Assembly: GCF_021391395.1 (NCBI RefSeq)
Contig: NZ_CP090059.1
Location: 2,589,001 to 2,653,000 of the forward strand
DNA: 64,000 nucleotides
From: Sphingomonas cannabina
GTDB lineage: Bacteria > Pseudomonadota > Alphaproteobacteria > Sphingomonadales > Sphingomonadaceae
Direction: 5' to 3'
Below the pieces are notes generated by a model. It made no database searches. It was not told where the DNA came from and saw nothing but the letters and a program-made list of their open reading frames with translations. The translations under genes were made by a program, and so were the position numbers. Below, in pieces: positions 9,237 through 20,230 of this stretch. How positions within the stretch are numbered: position 1 is the stretch's first letter; each line of letters begins with the position of its first letter.

Positions 9237-10880
9237 CTACGCCTGGATCACCAGCACGTCGACGATCGGCTTCTTGCCCGTCCAGCGCGTGGCGACGCGG
9301 CGGACGGCGAGGCGCAGGGCCTCGCGGAGGTTGTCGAGCCCTTTGCCGCGGCTGTCCTTGACCGCCTGTTCGGCGGCGTCGACCGCTTCTTCGATGAAGG
9401 GCTCCCGCTCCTCCTCGACCGGGATGCCCTGGAGCCGCACCTCGGGCTCGCCCAGCAGTGAGCCGTCCTTGCGGATCGCCACCGCGACCGAGATCTGGCC
9501 ATAGGCGGCGATGCGGCGGCGCTCGTTGATGGTGCCGCCGTCCGCCGGCAGGATCACGTCACCGTCGAGCGCGAGGCGGCCGACCGGTGCCTCGCCGATC
9601 TTCTCGGGCGTGCCGGGGGCGAGGCGGATGATGTCGCCGTCCTTTTGCAGCACTGCACCCGGGACGCCGTTCTCCAGCGCGAAGCGGGCGTGCTCGGCGA
9701 GGTGGCGCATCTCGCCGTGGACCGGCATCACCAGCTGCGGGCGGATCCAGCGGTACATCGACTGGAGCTCCGGGCGCCCGGGATGGCCGGAGACGTGGAC
9801 GAAGGCCTGGCGGTCGGTGATGATCTCGACGCCCGCAGTGGCGAGCTTGTTCTGGATCTCGCCGATCGCGCGCTCGTTGCCGGGGATCTGCTTGGAGGAG
9901 AAGACGACGGTGTCGCCGCGAGCCAGCTTGATCGGGTGGCTGTCGTCGGCGATGCGCGCGAGCGCGGCGCGCGGCTCGCCCTGGCCGCCGGTGGCGACGA
10001 TCAGCACCTGGCTGCGCGGCAGGCCCATCGCCGTCTCCCAGTCGACCGTCTCGGGGAAGCCCTTGAGATAGCCGACAGAGCGGGCGACGCGCAGGATTCG
10101 GTCGAGCGAGCGGCCGGCGACGCAGAGGGTGCGGCCGGTGTCCTTGGCGACCTCGCCCAGCGTGGCAAGGCGCGCGGCGTTGGAGGCGAAGGTGGTGACG
10201 AGCACGCGGCCCTTCGCCGCCGAGATCACCTCGTCGAGCCCGGCGCGGACCTCGGCCTCGCTGCCCGACGCTTCGGGGTTGAAGACGTTGGTGGAGTCAC
10301 AGACCAGCGCGAAGATGCCCTTGTCGCCGATCTGGGTCAGCTCCTCGGCGGTCGAGGGGGAGCCGAGCAGCGGGGTCTCGTCGATCTTCCAGTCGCCGGT
10401 GTGGAAGATGCGGCCGTGCGGCGTCTCGATGAGGAGGGCGTTGCCCTCGGGGATCGAGTGGGCGAGCGGGACATAGGTCACGGCGAATGGGCCGAGCTGG
10501 ACCTTGCCGTCCTCGCGGACGACGTGGAGCTTGACCTGGTCGGAGATGCCCTCCTCGTCGAGCTTCTCGCGAATCAGGCCGGCGGTGAAGGGCGAGGCAT
10601 AGAGCGGGACGCCCAATTCGGCGGCGAAATAGGGCAGCGCGCCGATGTGATCCTCGTGCCCGTGGGTCAGGAAGATGCCGACGAGATCGTCGAGCCGCTC
10701 CTCGATGAACGAGAGGTCGGGCAGCAGCACGTCGACGCCGGGATAGTCGGGATCGGCGAAGGTCACGCCGCAATCGACCATCAGCCACTTGCCGTTGCAG
10801 CCGTAGAGATTGACGTTCATGCCGATCTCGCCGGACCCGCCGAGCGCGACGAAGAGGAGTTCGTTGTTGGGGTTGGTCAC
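9237..10880 (-). CDS. rnj: ribonuclease J
   Basis: A 547-residue metallo-beta-lactamase/beta-CASP RNase acting as 5'-3' exonuclease and endonuclease in RNA turnover. The zinc motif THGHEDHIGA is present, with further ligands in LAHSIPEG and HTGDWKID. The beta-CASP domain follows (TTFASNAARL, SSKQIPGNE), then the HVSGHPGRPE and MPVHGEMRH motifs and a C-terminal domain after about residue 440. The GTG at 10880 is chosen because AAGGA lies 6 bases upstream. It is downstream of coaX across a palindromic repeat. Confidence 0.95.
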   Translation of the reverse strand: MTNPNNELLFVALGGSGEIGMNVNLYGCNGKWLMVDCGVTFADPDYPGVDVLLPDLSFIEERLDDLVGIFLTHGHEDHIGALPYFAAELGVPLYASPFTAGLIREKLDEEGISDQVKLHVVREDGKVQLGPFAVTYVPLAHSIPEGNALLIETPHGRIFHTGDWKIDETPLLGSPSTAEELTQIGDKGIFALVCDSTNVFNPEASGSEAEVRAGLDEVISAAKGRVLVTTFASNAARLATLGEVAKDTGRTLCVAGRSLDRILRVARSVGYLKGFPETVDWETAMGLPRSQVLIVATGGQGEPRAALARIADDSHPIKLARGDTVVFSSKQIPGNERAIGEIQNKLATAGVEIITDRQAFVHVSGHPGRPELQSMYRWIRPQLVMPVHGEMRHLAEHARFALENGVPGAVLQKDGDIIRLAPGTPEKIGEAPVGRLALDGDVILPADGGTINERRRIAAYGQISVAVAIRKDGSLLGEPEVRLQGIPVEEEREPFIEEAVDAAEQAVKDSRGKGLDNLREALRLAVRRVATRWTGKKPIVDVLVIQA

Positions 10881-10901
10881 TTGAGTCCTTTGGAAAACCG
10901 T

Positions 10902-10980
10902 ATCCCCGCGAAGGCGGGGATCCAGGGGGTAACGGAGAGTGTCGCTTGAGCCCCCTGGGCTCCCGCCTACGCGGGAGCAC
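10902..10980. repeat. intergenic inverted repeat, family A
   Basis: One arm reads CCCCGCGAAGGCGGGGATCC and AGGGG; the other reads CCCCTGGGCTCCCGCCTACG and CGGGAG. Each arm also folds on itself (CCCCGC/GCGGGG and CTCCCGC/GCGGGAG). It fills the coaX-rnj gap and would form a cruciform or an mRNA hairpin within the operon. Confidence 0.7.
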
Positions 10981-10986
10981 ATATCA

Positions 10987-11778
10987 TTACTTCATATGGG
11001 CCCGCTGCCACACCAGCGCCAGCCCCTGGAGCGTGAGATCGGGTTCGTAGATGTCGAACACGTCGGTATGCTTCTCGAACAAGATGGCGAGGCCGCCGGT
11101 GCTGATCACCTTCGCGGGGCGGCCGATCTCGGCCTTGGTGCGGGCGACCAGACCCTCGATCATCGCGACATAGCCCCAGTAGATGCCGATGTTCATCTGG
11201 TCGACGGTGTTGCGGCCGATCACGCTGCGGCTCTCGGGCGCCTCGATCGCGATGCGGGGGAGCTTGGCGGCGGCGCTCACCAGCGCGTCGAGCGACAGGT
11301 TGATGCCCGGCGCGATGATGCCGCCCTTGTAGGCGCCCGAATAGTCGACGACGTCGAAGGTGGTGGCGGTGCCGAAATCGATGATGATCGCGTCGCCCGG
11401 ATGACTCGCATGCGCGGCGATGCAGTTGAGCGCGCGGTCGGCGCCGAGGTTCTGCGGCTCGTCGACGTCGAGCGCGAAGCCCCAGCCGCCCTCCCCCGCG
11501 ATCATCGCCTCGCCGCCGAAATATTTGCTGGCGAGCATCTGGAGGTTGTGGAGCGCACGCGGGACGACGGTGCCGATGATGACGCCGGTCACCGCCGACC
11601 GGTCCAACCCCTCGAGCGCGAGGAGCTGACTCAGCCACACCGCATATTCGTCGAAGGTGCGGCGCGGATCGGTGGCGATGCGCCAGCGCGCCCGGATCGC
11701 GTCCGGCCCCGGCGGCGCGTCGAGGTCGATCAGCGCGAAGACGACGTTGGTATTGCCGGCATCGATCGCGAGCAGCAT
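10987..11778 (-). CDS. coaX: type III pantothenate kinase
   Basis: A 263-residue enzyme that phosphorylates pantothenate with ATP in the first step of CoA synthesis. Acetate/sugar kinase-like motifs are visible: phosphate-1 IDAGNTN at residues 5-11, [11 protein letters not shown] for pantothenate binding, and phosphate-2 [11 protein letters not shown]; the C-terminal STGGLA segment completes the ATP site. CoaX needs a monovalent cation and is not feedback-inhibited by CoA. It lies between birA and rnj, as in many alphaproteobacteria. Confidence 0.95.
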   Translation of the reverse strand: MLLAIDAGNTNVVFALIDLDAPPGPDAIRARWRIATDPRRTFDEYAVWLSQLLALEGLDRSAVTGVIIGTVVPRALHNLQMLASKYFGGEAMIAGEGGWGFALDVDEPQNLGADRALNCIAAHASHPGDAIIIDFGTATTFDVVDYSGAYKGGIIAPGINLSLDALVSAAAKLPRIAIEAPESRSVIGRNTVDQMNIGIYWGYVAMIEGLVARTKAEIGRPAKVISTGGLAILFEKHTDVFDIYEPDLTLQGLALVWQRAHMK

Positions 11779-11792
11779 TGCCCTCAAACCCT

Positions 11793-11868
11793 CCGTTCGT
11801 GTCGAGCGAAGTCGAGACACGTTGGTGTCGCCCAGCCCGTTCCTCGACTTCGCTCGGAACGAACGGGT
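11793..11868. repeat. intergenic inverted repeat, family B (tcgagcgaagtcgaga type)
   Basis: The left arm reads CCGTTCGTGTCGAGCGAAG and TCGAG; the right arm reads CTCGACTTCGCTCGGAACG and AACGG. It sits in the birA-coaX gap of about 100 bp. The arms are nearly complementary, so the transcript can form a long hairpin. Confidence 0.7.
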
Positions 11869-11878
11869 GGGAATGCCC

Positions 11879-12589
11879 TCAGATGAGGAACACGTCGCCT
11901 GCGTGCATGACATGCCGGCCGCCGTCGGCCAAGCGCAGGATGAGCGCGCCCTGGCTGTCGAGCCCGTCGAACAGGCCGTCGACGCTGGTGCCGTCGGGCA
12001 GGCGCGCGGTGAGCGCGGTGCCGACCGGATGCGCGCGCTCCAGCCAGCGCTGGCGGATCGGGGCGAGCCCCTCCCCTCGCCAGCGTGCGAGCCAGCGGGC
12101 GAAGGATTCGGCGAGCGTCTCGGCGAAGACGGCGGGATCGACGGTGGCGCCGTGGTCGGCGAGGCTGGTGGTGGGACGCTCGGCGAGACTCGGGTGATGG
12201 GCGAGATTGACGCCGCAGCCGATCACCACCGCATCGCCGGCACGTTCGAGCAGGATGCCGGCGATCTTCGCTCCGTCGAGGAGCAGGTCGTTGGGCCATT
12301 TGAGCGCGAGAGCGGTGCCGCCATGTGCGGCCACCGCCTCCTCCACAGCCACGCCTGCGACCAGTGCCAGCGTCGGGGGCGGCGGATCGGCGGGGCGCAG
12401 GCGGACCAGCGTGCTGCCGTAGAAATTGCCCGCTTCCGACACCCACGGCCGCCCCTGCCGCCCGCGTCCGGCGGTCTGGCGTTCGGCGCGGAGCCACCAG
12501 CCCTCCTCCGCACCGCCGGCGGCGGCGAGCGCGAGGAGGTCGGCGTTGGTCGATCCCGTCTCGGCGACGGTACGGATCGTCGGCGTCAG
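11879..12589 (-). CDS. birA: biotin--[acetyl-CoA-carboxylase] ligase, short form
   Basis: A 236-residue class I biotin protein ligase that attaches biotin to acyl-CoA carboxylase carrier proteins. It lacks the N-terminal DNA-binding domain of E. coli BirA, so it cannot act as a repressor. Motifs: [10 protein letters not shown], the biotinyl-AMP loop GRGRQGRPW, and [17 protein letters not shown]. No ATG, GTG or TTG lies in frame near the conserved start. The best site is a CTG at 12589 that overlaps the nuoN stop (CTGA), giving [15 protein letters not shown]; this implies translational coupling to nuoN. The start is therefore less certain than the gene. Confidence 0.9.
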   Translation of the reverse strand: MTPTIRTVAETGSTNADLLALAAAGGAEEGWWLRAERQTAGRGRQGRPWVSEAGNFYGSTLVRLRPADPPPPTLALVAGVAVEEAVAAHGGTALALKWPNDLLLDGAKIAGILLERAGDAVVIGCGVNLAHHPSLAERPTTSLADHGATVDPAVFAETLAESFARWLARWRGEGLAPIRQRWLERAHPVGTALTARLPDGTSVDGLFDGLDSQGALILRLADGGRHVMHAGDVFLI

Positions 12590-14028
12590 AACAGCGAGCC
12601 CGCCGCGACCTGGGTCCAGCGGCCGAGCGGCGCCAGCAGGAACCAGCCCACCGGCGACACCAGCACCGCGGCGACCGCGATCAGCCCGCCCTCGACGACG
12701 CTGCCGCGCGGGAAGGCCTCGGCCGGCGCGTCGAAATACATGACCTTGACGATGCGCAGGTAATAATAGGCACCGATCACCGAGGCGACGAAGCCGGCGA
12801 CCGCGAGCGGGAACAGCCCCGCGCCGACCGCGGCGTCGAACACCGCCAGCTTGGCGTTGAACCCGAGCAGCGGCGGGATGCCGGCCAGGCTGAACATGAA
12901 GATCGCCATCGCCAGCGCGAGGCCGGGCCGCGTGCGCGACAGGCCGGCGAGGCTGTCGATGGCCTCGACCTGCTGCCCCTCGGCATCGCGCATCTGCAGC
13001 ACGACGATGAAGCTGCCGAGCGTCATGGTGATGTAGACCGTGAGGTAGAACAGCACCGCGGCGACGCCCTGCGGCGTACCGGCGGCGAGCCCAACCAGCA
13101 CGAAACCGACGTTGTTGATCGACGAATAGGCGAGCAGGCGCTTGACGTTGCGCTGCCCGATCGCCGCCACCGCGCCGAAGATGATCGACGCGAGCGCGGC
13201 GAAGATCACGATCTGGCGCCACTGGCTCTCGGCCGGACCCATCGCCTCGATCGCGACGCGCACGCTGAGCGCCATCGCCGCCACCTTGGGCGCCGAAGCG
13301 AAGAAGGCGGTGACGGGGGTCGGCGCGCCCTCGTAGACGTCGGGCGTCCACATGTGGAACGGCACCGCCGCGAGCTTGAAGGCGAGGCCGGCGAACACGA
13401 ACACCAGGCCGATCAGCAGCCCGGTCGAATGGCCGCGCTCATAGGCGGCGGCGACCAGCTCGAAGTTGGTCGAGCCCGAGAAGCCGTAGACCAGCGAGAT
13501 GCCGTAGAGCAGGATGCCCGAGGCGAGCGCGCCCAGTACGAAGTATTTGAGGCCCGCTTCCGCCGAGCGGCCGTCGCGCCGCATGAAGCTCGCCAGCACA
13601 TAGGCGGCGAGGCTCTGCAGCTCGAGGCCGATGTAGAGCGACAGCATGTCGCCCGCCGAGGCCATCACCCCCATGCCGATCGCCGACAGCAGCATCAGCA
13701 CCGGATATTCCGGGCGCAGGTCGTCGCCGCTGGTGCGCTGGAAGAAGCCGGGCGCGATAATGATCGACACCGCGGTGCCGGCGTAGATCAGTACCTTGGC
13801 GAAAGCCGCGAAACCGTCGGCGCGGTAGAGGCCGTCGAAGGCGACCGCGCCGCTCGACGACGGGCCGATCAGCGCGATGCCGGCGCCGATCAGCACGGCG
13901 ACCGCGGTCCAGCTCACCGCGCGGGTCGAGGCCTGGCCGCCCCAGGCGGCGACCAGCATCAGCACGAGCGCGCCGATGCCGAGTACGATCTCCGGCAGCG
14001 TCAGCAGGGTCTGGTGGGCGAGCGACAT
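12586..14028 (-). CDS. nuoN: NADH-quinone oxidoreductase subunit N
   Basis: A 480-residue antiporter-like membrane subunit of complex I, one of the three large proton-translocating subunits. It is almost wholly hydrophobic with about 14 membrane segments. The conserved Glu of TM5 is in YIGLELQSLAAYVL and the Lys of TM7 in VFAGLAFKLAAVPFHMW; PDVYEGAPTPVTAF is diagnostic. The ATG overlaps the nuoM stop by one base (TGATG), and the stop overlaps the proposed birA start. Confidence 0.98.
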   Translation of the reverse strand: MSLAHQTLLTLPEIVLGIGALVLMLVAAWGGQASTRAVSWTAVAVLIGAGIALIGPSSSGAVAFDGLYRADGFAAFAKVLIYAGTAVSIIIAPGFFQRTSGDDLRPEYPVLMLLSAIGMGVMASAGDMLSLYIGLELQSLAAYVLASFMRRDGRSAEAGLKYFVLGALASGILLYGISLVYGFSGSTNFELVAAAYERGHSTGLLIGLVFVFAGLAFKLAAVPFHMWTPDVYEGAPTPVTAFFASAPKVAAMALSVRVAIEAMGPAESQWRQIVIFAALASIIFGAVAAIGQRNVKRLLAYSSINNVGFVLVGLAAGTPQGVAAVLFYLTVYITMTLGSFIVVLQMRDAEGQQVEAIDSLAGLSRTRPGLALAMAIFMFSLAGIPPLLGFNAKLAVFDAAVGAGLFPLAVAGFVASVIGAYYYLRIVKVMYFDAPAEAFPRGSVVEGGLIAVAAVLVSPVGWFLLAPLGRWTQVAAGSLF

Positions 14029-15566
14029 CAGTGCGCCTCCCCATGCGTGGCTTCGGCGGCGTGGGCAGCAGGCACGGCGGCGGGATTGCCGGGGGTCGGC
14101 AGGGAGTCGCCGGCCGGCTTGGCGCGGTCGACGCGGGCGAGCAGCGTGGTCACATCGTTGCGCATCGGCGCGAGGAAGCTCTCCGGATAGACGCCCATCC
14201 ACAGCACCACCGCGGCCAGCGCGCCGAGCATCGCCAGCTCGCGGCGGTTGAGGTCGGGCATGGCCTTGACGTCGTCGTGGACGAGATCGCCGAACACGAC
14301 GCGGCGGTAGAGATAGAGCATGTAGGCGGCGCCCAGGATGATGCCGGTGGTGCAGACGAGCGTGATCCAGGTCGACACCTGATAGGTGCCCATCAGGCTC
14401 AATATCTCGCCGATGAAGTTGCTGGTGCCGGGCAGGCCGACCGAGGCCATGGTGAACAGCATGAACAGCACGGCATAGCGCGGCATGTTGATCGCGAGGC
14501 CGCCGTAGCGGGCGATCTCGCGGGTGTGGAGCCGGTCGTAGATCACGCCGACGCACAGGAACAGCGCGCCAGAGACCAGACCGTGGCCCAGCATCACCAT
14601 CATCGCGCCCTCGATGCCCTGCTGGTTGAAGGCGAACAGGCCGATGGTGACGATCGCCATGTGCGCGACCGAGGAATAGGCGATCAGCTTCTTCATGTCG
14701 CTCTGCACGAGCGCGACGAGCGAGGTGTAGACTACGGCGATCGCCGACAGGCCGAACACCAGCCAGATCAGCTCAGCCGACGCCTCCGGGAACATCGGCA
14801 GCGAGAAGCGCAGGAAGCCGTAGCCGCCGAGCTTCAGCAGCACGCCCGCCAGGATCACCGAGCCCGCGGTCGGCGCCTGGACGTGCGCGTCGGGCAGCCA
14901 GGTGTGGACCGGCCACATCGGCATCTTGACCGCGAACGAGGCGAAGAAGGCAAGCCACAGCCACGTCTGCGCGTGGACCGGGAAGTCGTGCGTCAGCAGC
15001 GTCGGGATATAGGTGGTCCCCGCCTCCTGGCTCATCCACAGCATCGCCACCAGCATCAGCAGCGAGCCGAGCAGCGTGTAGAGGAAGAACTTGTACGACG
15101 CGTAGATGCGGTTGGCGCCGCCCCAGATGCCGATGATCAGGTACATCGGAATCAGGCCGCCTTCGAAGAAGATGTAGAACAGGAACAGGTCCTGCGCGGC
15201 GAAGGTGCCGATCATCAGCAGCTCGGTCGCGAGGAACGCGGCCATATATTCCGGCACGCGCTCGGTGATCGCGTCCCAGCTCGCGCCGATGCAGATCGGC
15301 ATCAGGAACACGCTGAGCATGATCAGCAGCAGCGCGAAGCCGTCGATGCCCAGCGCCCAGGCGAAGCGCCCGAACAGCGGCACGTTCTCGACGAACTGCC
15401 ACTGCGCGCCGCCGACGTCGAAATTGGCCCACAGCACGATGCCGAGCGCAAGGTCGATGAACGTCGCGATCAGCGCGATCCAGCGCGCGGTGCCGGCATT
15501 GACCAGCAGGCAGGCGACCGCGCCGAGCGCGGGCACCAGCAGCATGAGGGAAAGGATGCCGCTCAT
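14028..15566 (-). CDS. nuoM: NADH-quinone oxidoreductase subunit M
   Basis: A 512-residue antiporter-like subunit of the complex I membrane arm. The TM5 Glu is in [18 protein letters not shown] and the TM7 Lys in [20 protein letters not shown]; the discontinuous TM12 region contains [13 protein letters not shown]. The C-terminal tail is unusually Ala/His-rich ([17 protein letters not shown]) and is predicted to be cytoplasmic or disordered. The start overlaps nuoL by 4 bp (ATGA). Confidence 0.98.
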   Translation of the reverse strand: MSGILSLMLLVPALGAVACLLVNAGTARWIALIATFIDLALGIVLWANFDVGGAQWQFVENVPLFGRFAWALGIDGFALLLIMLSVFLMPICIGASWDAITERVPEYMAAFLATELLMIGTFAAQDLFLFYIFFEGGLIPMYLIIGIWGGANRIYASYKFFLYTLLGSLLMLVAMLWMSQEAGTTYIPTLLTHDFPVHAQTWLWLAFFASFAVKMPMWPVHTWLPDAHVQAPTAGSVILAGVLLKLGGYGFLRFSLPMFPEASAELIWLVFGLSAIAVVYTSLVALVQSDMKKLIAYSSVAHMAIVTIGLFAFNQQGIEGAMMVMLGHGLVSGALFLCVGVIYDRLHTREIARYGGLAINMPRYAVLFMLFTMASVGLPGTSNFIGEILSLMGTYQVSTWITLVCTTGIILGAAYMLYLYRRVVFGDLVHDDVKAMPDLNRRELAMLGALAAVVLWMGVYPESFLAPMRNDVTTLLARVDRAKPAGDSLPTPGNPAAVPAAHAAEATHGEAH

Positions 15567-17638
15567 CGTGCCACCACCCAGGTCACCGCCGCGACCAGGC
15601 CGAGCAGCATCACGAATGCATAGGTGTAGAGATGGCCCGACTGGAGCCGCGCCGTGACGCCGCTGCCGCGCGCCACCACCCAGGCGACGCCATTGGGACC
15701 GAAGCGGTCGATCGTGCCTTCGTCACCGCCCTTCCAGAACAGGCGGCCGATCGCGAATGCGGGCTTCACGAACAGCACGTTGTAGACCTCATCGAAGTAC
15801 CATTTGTTGAGCAGGAAGCGGTAGAGGACGCGGAACATGTCGGCGAACTGGGCCGGGAACTCCGGCGCGCGGATGTAGGCGAGCCAGGCGATCAACAGGC
15901 CGAGCAGCATCACGATCGTCGCCGAGAGCTTCACCAGCACCGGCACCTCGTGCATCGCATGCATCAGATGCTCGTTGAAGGCGACCGCGCCGTGCCAGAA
16001 GCTCTCGCCGGCGGTCGGCTCGATGAAGAAGCCGTGGAACACCAGGCCCGCGAGCACCGCGCCGACCGACAGCAGCGCCAGCGGCAGCAGCATCGTCCAC
16101 GGGCTCTCGTGCGGATGATAGCCGGCGGTGCCCTCGTGCAGGTCGTGCGCGCCGGGTTCGTCGACATGCTGGTCGTGGCCAGCGCCCTCATCGACGCCGT
16201 GATGGCCGTGGCCGTGCGCGTCGTGAACGGCGTGCTGGATATGCTCCGAGTTCGCCCAGCGCGGCTTGCCCCAGAAGGTCAGGAACATAAGGCGCCAGGA
16301 ATAGAAGCTGGTCAGCAGCGCCGCGAACACGCCGACGTAGAAGGCGAGCTGGCTGGTGCCGCCGGCCGCCCAGGCCGCCTCGATGATCGCATCCTTCGAG
16401 TGGAAGCCGGCGAAGCCGATCGCGGCATTGCCGAAGATGCCGGGAATGCCGACACCGGTGATCGCGAGCGTGCCCGCCATCATCGCCCAGAAGGTGATCG
16501 GGATGTGCTTCCTGAGACCCCCGTAGAAGCGCATGTCCTGCTCATGGTGCATGGCATGGATCACCGATCCGGCACCGAGGAACAGCAGCGCCTTGAAGAA
16601 GGCGTGGGTGAAGAGGTGGAACATCGCCGCGCCGTACGCTCCGACGCCGGCGGCGAAGAACATGTAGCCGAGCTGCGAGCAGGTCGAATAGGCGATCACG
16701 CGCTTGATGTCGTTCTGCACCGTGCCGACGGTGGCGGCGAACAGGCAGGTCGCGGCGCCGATAAAGGTGACGAAGCCCATCGCCACCGGCGAGGTCTCGA
16801 ACATCGGCGACAGGCGGCATACCATGAACACGCCCGCGGTCACCATCGTCGCGGCGTGGATCAGCGCCGACACCGGGGTCGGGCCCTCCATCGCGTCGGG
16901 AAGCCAGGTGTGCAAGCCCAGCTGCGCCGACTTGCCCATCGCGCCGATGAACAACAGGATGCACAGCACCGTCATCGTGTCGAAGCGGTGGCCGAGGAAG
17001 CCGATCGTGCTGCCGGCCATGCCCGGCGCCGCCTCGAGGATCGCCGGGATCGAGATCGTCCCGAACACGAGATAGGTGCCGAAGATGCCGAGCATGAAGC
17101 CGAGATCACCCACACGGTTCACCACGAACGCCTTGATCGCAGCGGCGTTGGCGCTCGGCTTCTTGAACCAGAATCCGATCAGCAGATAGGAGGCGAGGCC
17201 GACGCCTTCCCAGCCGAAGAACATCTGGAGGAGGTTGTCCGCCGTCACCAGCATCAGCATCGCGAAGGTGAACAGCGACAGATAGGCGAAGAACCGCGGC
17301 TGATCCGGGTCCCCGTCCATATACCCCCAGCTATAGAGGTGGACGAGCGCCGACACGCTGGTGATCACCACCAGCATCACCGCGGTGAGCGCATCGACTC
17401 GGAGCGCCCAGGCGACGTCGAGCGTGCCCGACCTGATCCAGGTGAACACCGGCTCGACATGCGCCTCGGCATGGCCGCCGAGGAAGCCGATGAAGATCGG
17501 CCAGGACAGCAGGCACGACACGAACAGCCCCGCGGTGGTGATCACCTTGGGAAAGGTCGTGCCGAACGCGCGGTTGCTCAGCCCCGCGACGGCGGCGGCG
17601 AGCAGCGGCAGGAAGACAATGACGGCGATCGACGTCAT
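15563..17638 (-). CDS. nuoL: NADH-quinone oxidoreductase subunit L
   Basis: A 691-residue distal proton-pumping subunit, with about 15 membrane segments followed by the long lateral helix that ties the membrane arm together. The conserved [18 protein letters not shown] carries the TM5 Glu and [20 protein letters not shown] the TM7 Lys. Between the core and the last helices is a His-rich loop ([20 protein letters not shown], about residues 470-490), which could bind metal but may be only a linker. The stop is 4 bp inside nuoM. Confidence 0.98.
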   Translation of the reverse strand: MTSIAVIVFLPLLAAAVAGLSNRAFGTTFPKVITTAGLFVSCLLSWPIFIGFLGGHAEAHVEPVFTWIRSGTLDVAWALRVDALTAVMLVVITSVSALVHLYSWGYMDGDPDQPRFFAYLSLFTFAMLMLVTADNLLQMFFGWEGVGLASYLLIGFWFKKPSANAAAIKAFVVNRVGDLGFMLGIFGTYLVFGTISIPAILEAAPGMAGSTIGFLGHRFDTMTVLCILLFIGAMGKSAQLGLHTWLPDAMEGPTPVSALIHAATMVTAGVFMVCRLSPMFETSPVAMGFVTFIGAATCLFAATVGTVQNDIKRVIAYSTCSQLGYMFFAAGVGAYGAAMFHLFTHAFFKALLFLGAGSVIHAMHHEQDMRFYGGLRKHIPITFWAMMAGTLAITGVGIPGIFGNAAIGFAGFHSKDAIIEAAWAAGGTSQLAFYVGVFAALLTSFYSWRLMFLTFWGKPRWANSEHIQHAVHDAHGHGHHGVDEGAGHDQHVDEPGAHDLHEGTAGYHPHESPWTMLLPLALLSVGAVLAGLVFHGFFIEPTAGESFWHGAVAFNEHLMHAMHEVPVLVKLSATIVMLLGLLIAWLAYIRAPEFPAQFADMFRVLYRFLLNKWYFDEVYNVLFVKPAFAIGRLFWKGGDEGTIDRFGPNGVAWVVARGSGVTARLQSGHLYTYAFVMLLGLVAAVTWVVAR

Positions 17639-17672
17639 GCGACGTCGCCCCGGTGACGGTTATTGTTCTGCA

Positions 17673-17978
17673 TCACCCCTTCATCCGGTTGACGTCGTCG
17701 ACCGAGATCGTGCCGCGGCCGCGGAAATAGATGACCAGGATCGCGAGCCCGATCGCCGCCTCGCCCGCGGCGACGGTCAGTACGAACATCGCGAACACCT
17801 GTCCGACGAGATCCTGGAGATACGCCGAGAAGGCGACCAGGTTGAGGTTCACGCTCAGGAGGATGAGCTCGATCGCCATCAGGATCAGGATCAGGTTCTT
17901 GCGGTTGGCGACGAGGCCGAACACGCCCAGCCCGAACAGGATCGCGGCGACGACCAGATAGTGCGTGAGGCCGATCAT
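17673..17978 (-). CDS. nuoK: NADH-quinone oxidoreductase subunit K
   Basis: A 101-residue subunit with three membrane helices (about residues 5-24, 29-50 and 60-85). It contains the conserved membrane Glu residues of NuoK in [17 protein letters not shown] and [15 protein letters not shown], part of the central proton axis. The start overlaps nuoJ by 4 bp, and 34 bp separate it from nuoL. Confidence 0.98.
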   Translation of the reverse strand: MIGLTHYLVVAAILFGLGVFGLVANRKNLILILMAIELILLSVNLNLVAFSAYLQDLVGQVFAMFVLTVAAGEAAIGLAILVIYFRGRGTISVDDVNRMKG

Positions 17979-18586
17979 AGCTCCACCCCCTGCCCGACGG
18001 GCGCATCGATGTTGCGGACCGAGTCCTTGGAGCGGCGGCTCACCTGGCTCCAGATCTTCTGCGGACGCGTGTCGCGGCGCTCGCGGTGGGTCAGTACGAT
18101 CGCGCCGATCATCGCCACCAGCAGCACCAGCCCGGCGCCCTCGAACACGAACAGGTAGCGCGTGTAGAGCAGCCGCCCGATCCCCTCGATGTTGGGCACC
18201 GCGGCGTCGATCGGGGCGGCGCGCGCGGCGAGGTCGACGCCGCCGGCGCTCCACGCGCCCGCGCCGATCACCACCTCGGCGGCGACCACCAGCGCCAGCG
18301 CCAGCCCCAGCGCGCCGTAGCGCACGAAGCCGGCGCGCAGCTCGGCGAAGTCGATGTCGAGCATCATGACGACGAACAGGAACAGCACTGCGACCGCGCC
18401 GACGTAGACGATCACCAGCAGCATCGCGATGAACTCGGCGCCCGCGAGCACCATCAGCCCCGCCGCGTTGAAGAAGGCGAGGATCAGCCACAGCACCGAA
18501 TGCACCGGATTGCGCGACGTGATCGTCAGCGCTGCCGACACGATCACGATCGCGGCGAACAGGTAGAAGGCAATGGCCTGGATCAT
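17975..18586 (-). CDS. nuoJ: NADH-quinone oxidoreductase subunit J
   Basis: A 203-residue membrane subunit with five helices. The TM3 region [19 protein letters not shown] matches the conserved pi-bulge segment of NuoJ, involved in coupling quinone reduction to proton movement. A short charged tail follows ([15 protein letters not shown]). A 96 bp gap with a small GC hairpin separates it from nuoI. Confidence 0.97.
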   Translation of the reverse strand: MIQAIAFYLFAAIVIVSAALTITSRNPVHSVLWLILAFFNAAGLMVLAGAEFIAMLLVIVYVGAVAVLFLFVVMMLDIDFAELRAGFVRYGALGLALALVVAAEVVIGAGAWSAGGVDLAARAAPIDAAVPNIEGIGRLLYTRYLFVFEGAGLVLLVAMIGAIVLTHRERRDTRPQKIWSQVSRRSKDSVRNIDAPVGQGVEL

Positions 18587-18682
18587 GCGCGCGCATCCTT
18601 GCGCTTGCAGCTCGCGGCCCCGGCTTGCGCCGGGATGGCGGAGGTAAAGTGAATCATCGGAGCCCCAGAAGTCACGGCGCGC

Positions 18683-19168
18683 TTACCGATAGGGCGCGTC
18701 GGCGGCAAGGTTCGCCGCGATCACGCTTTCCCAGCGGTCGCCGTTGGCGAGCAGCTTGGCCTTGTCGTAGATCAGCTCCTCACGCGTCTCGGTCGAGAAC
18801 TCGAAGTTCGGCCCCTCGACGATCGCGTCCACCGGGCATGCCTCCTGGCACAGGCCGCAGTAGATGCACTTGGTCATGTCGATGTCGTAGCGCGTGGTGC
18901 GGCGCGAGCCGTCGTCGCGCGGCTCAGCCTCGATCGTGATCGCCAGCGCCGGACAGATCGCCTCGCACAGCTTGCACGCGATGCAGCGCTCCTCGCCGTT
19001 GGGATAACGGCGCAGCGCATGCTCGCCGCGGAAGCGGGGCGAGATCGGGTTCTTCTCGAACGGGTAGTTGATCGTCGCCTTGGGCTTGAAGAAATACTTC
19101 AGGGTCAGCCTGTGGGCCTTCACGAACTCCCACAGGGTGAACGAGCGGACGACTTGGGCGAGGCTCAT
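18683..19168 (-). CDS. nuoI: NADH-quinone oxidoreductase subunit I
   Basis: A 161-residue peripheral-arm protein carrying clusters N6a and N6b. Two 4Fe-4S motifs are intact: [12 protein letters not shown] and [12 protein letters not shown]. The amphipathic N-terminus ([19 protein letters not shown]) lies on the membrane near the quinone site. The start overlaps nuoH by 4 bp. Confidence 0.98.
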   Translation of the reverse strand: MSLAQVVRSFTLWEFVKAHRLTLKYFFKPKATINYPFEKNPISPRFRGEHALRRYPNGEERCIACKLCEAICPALAITIEAEPRDDGSRRTTRYDIDMTKCIYCGLCQEACPVDAIVEGPNFEFSTETREELIYDKAKLLANGDRWESVIAANLAADAPYR

Positions 19169-20217
19169 GCCGCACCTCCGTAACGGGTCAGCATCAGGAA
19201 TCCTGAAACCAGGACGACGAAGAACAACGACAGCGGCAGGAACACCTTCCAGCCGAGGCGCATCAGCTGGTCGTAGCGGTACCTGGGCACCGTGGCCTTC
19301 ACCCAGCTGAAGATGAAGAAGAAGCACCAGATCTTGATCAGCAGCCAGATGATCCCCGGCACATAGTAGAGCGGCGCCCAGTCGAGCGGCGGCAGCCAGC
19401 CGCCCCAGAACAGGATGGCGTTCAGCGCGCACATCAGGATGACGTTGGCATATTCGCCGAGCCAGAACAGCGCGAAGCTCATCGAGCTGTATTCGGTCTG
19501 ATAGCCGGCGACGAGCTCCGATTCCGCTTCGGTCAGGTCGAACGGCGGGCGCGCGGTCTCGGCCAGCGCCGAGATCAGGAACACCACCGCCATCGGGAAC
19601 AGCAGCGGGTTGAAGCCGAAGCCGTTGACGAAGCCGTACAGCCCCTTCTGCGCCATCACGATCTGGCTGAGGTTGAACGAGCCCGCCCACAGCACCACCG
19701 AGATGAGGACGAAACCGATCGCGACCTCGTAGCTCACCATCTGCGCTGCGGCGCGGAGCGAGGAGTAGAAGGGATATTTGGAGTTGGACGACCAGCCGGC
19801 GATGATCACCCCGTAGACGCCCATCGACGACGCCGCGAGCACGTAGAGCAGCCCGACGTTGATGTCGGCGAGCACCACGCCGGCCTGGAACGGGATCACC
19901 GCCCATACGATCAGCGCGACGGTGAAGGTGATGATCGGCGCGAGCAGGAACAGGCCACGGTTGGCCGACGACGGGACGATCGTCTCCTGCAGGAAGACCT
20001 TGAGGCCGTCGGCGAAGCTCTGCAGCAGGCCGAACGGGCCGACGACGTTGGGGCCGCGGCGCAGCGCCATCGCCGCCCAGATCTTGCGGTCGGCATAGAT
20101 GATCATCGCCACCGCCAGCATCAGCGGCAGAGCAATCACCAGGATGCCGACGATCGTGGCGATGAACCACGCCCAGCCGAACGGCAGGCCGATGGTGTTC
20201 TGGAAGAAGGCGGTCAT
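19165..20217 (-). CDS. nuoH: NADH-quinone oxidoreductase subunit H
   Basis: A 350-residue membrane subunit that forms the quinone chamber with NuoB and NuoD. It has eight or more helices. Recognisable conserved segments include [40 protein letters not shown] and [16 protein letters not shown]. It is encoded downstream of a small membrane protein gene and upstream of nuoI. Confidence 0.98.
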   Translation of the reverse strand: MTAFFQNTIGLPFGWAWFIATIVGILVIALPLMLAVAMIIYADRKIWAAMALRRGPNVVGPFGLLQSFADGLKVFLQETIVPSSANRGLFLLAPIITFTVALIVWAVIPFQAGVVLADINVGLLYVLAASSMGVYGVIIAGWSSNSKYPFYSSLRAAAQMVSYEVAIGFVLISVVLWAGSFNLSQIVMAQKGLYGFVNGFGFNPLLFPMAVVFLISALAETARPPFDLTEAESELVAGYQTEYSSMSFALFWLGEYANVILMCALNAILFWGGWLPPLDWAPLYYVPGIIWLLIKIWCFFFIFSWVKATVPRYRYDQLMRLGWKVFLPLSLFFVVLVSGFLMLTRYGGAA

Positions 20218-20230
20218 TGCGGACCCATAT

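Noticed and set aside
15563..17638. His-rich loop of NuoL as a metal-binding insertion of special interest
   Set aside because: Such variable loops are common in NuoL, and nothing else supports metal binding.
12325..17656. Very long plus-strand frames (up to 674 residues) opposite nuoL, nuoM and nuoN
   Set aside because: They consist of low-complexity Arg/His/Asp/Glu sequence generated by antisense of hydrophobic codons; the minus-strand genes are certain.
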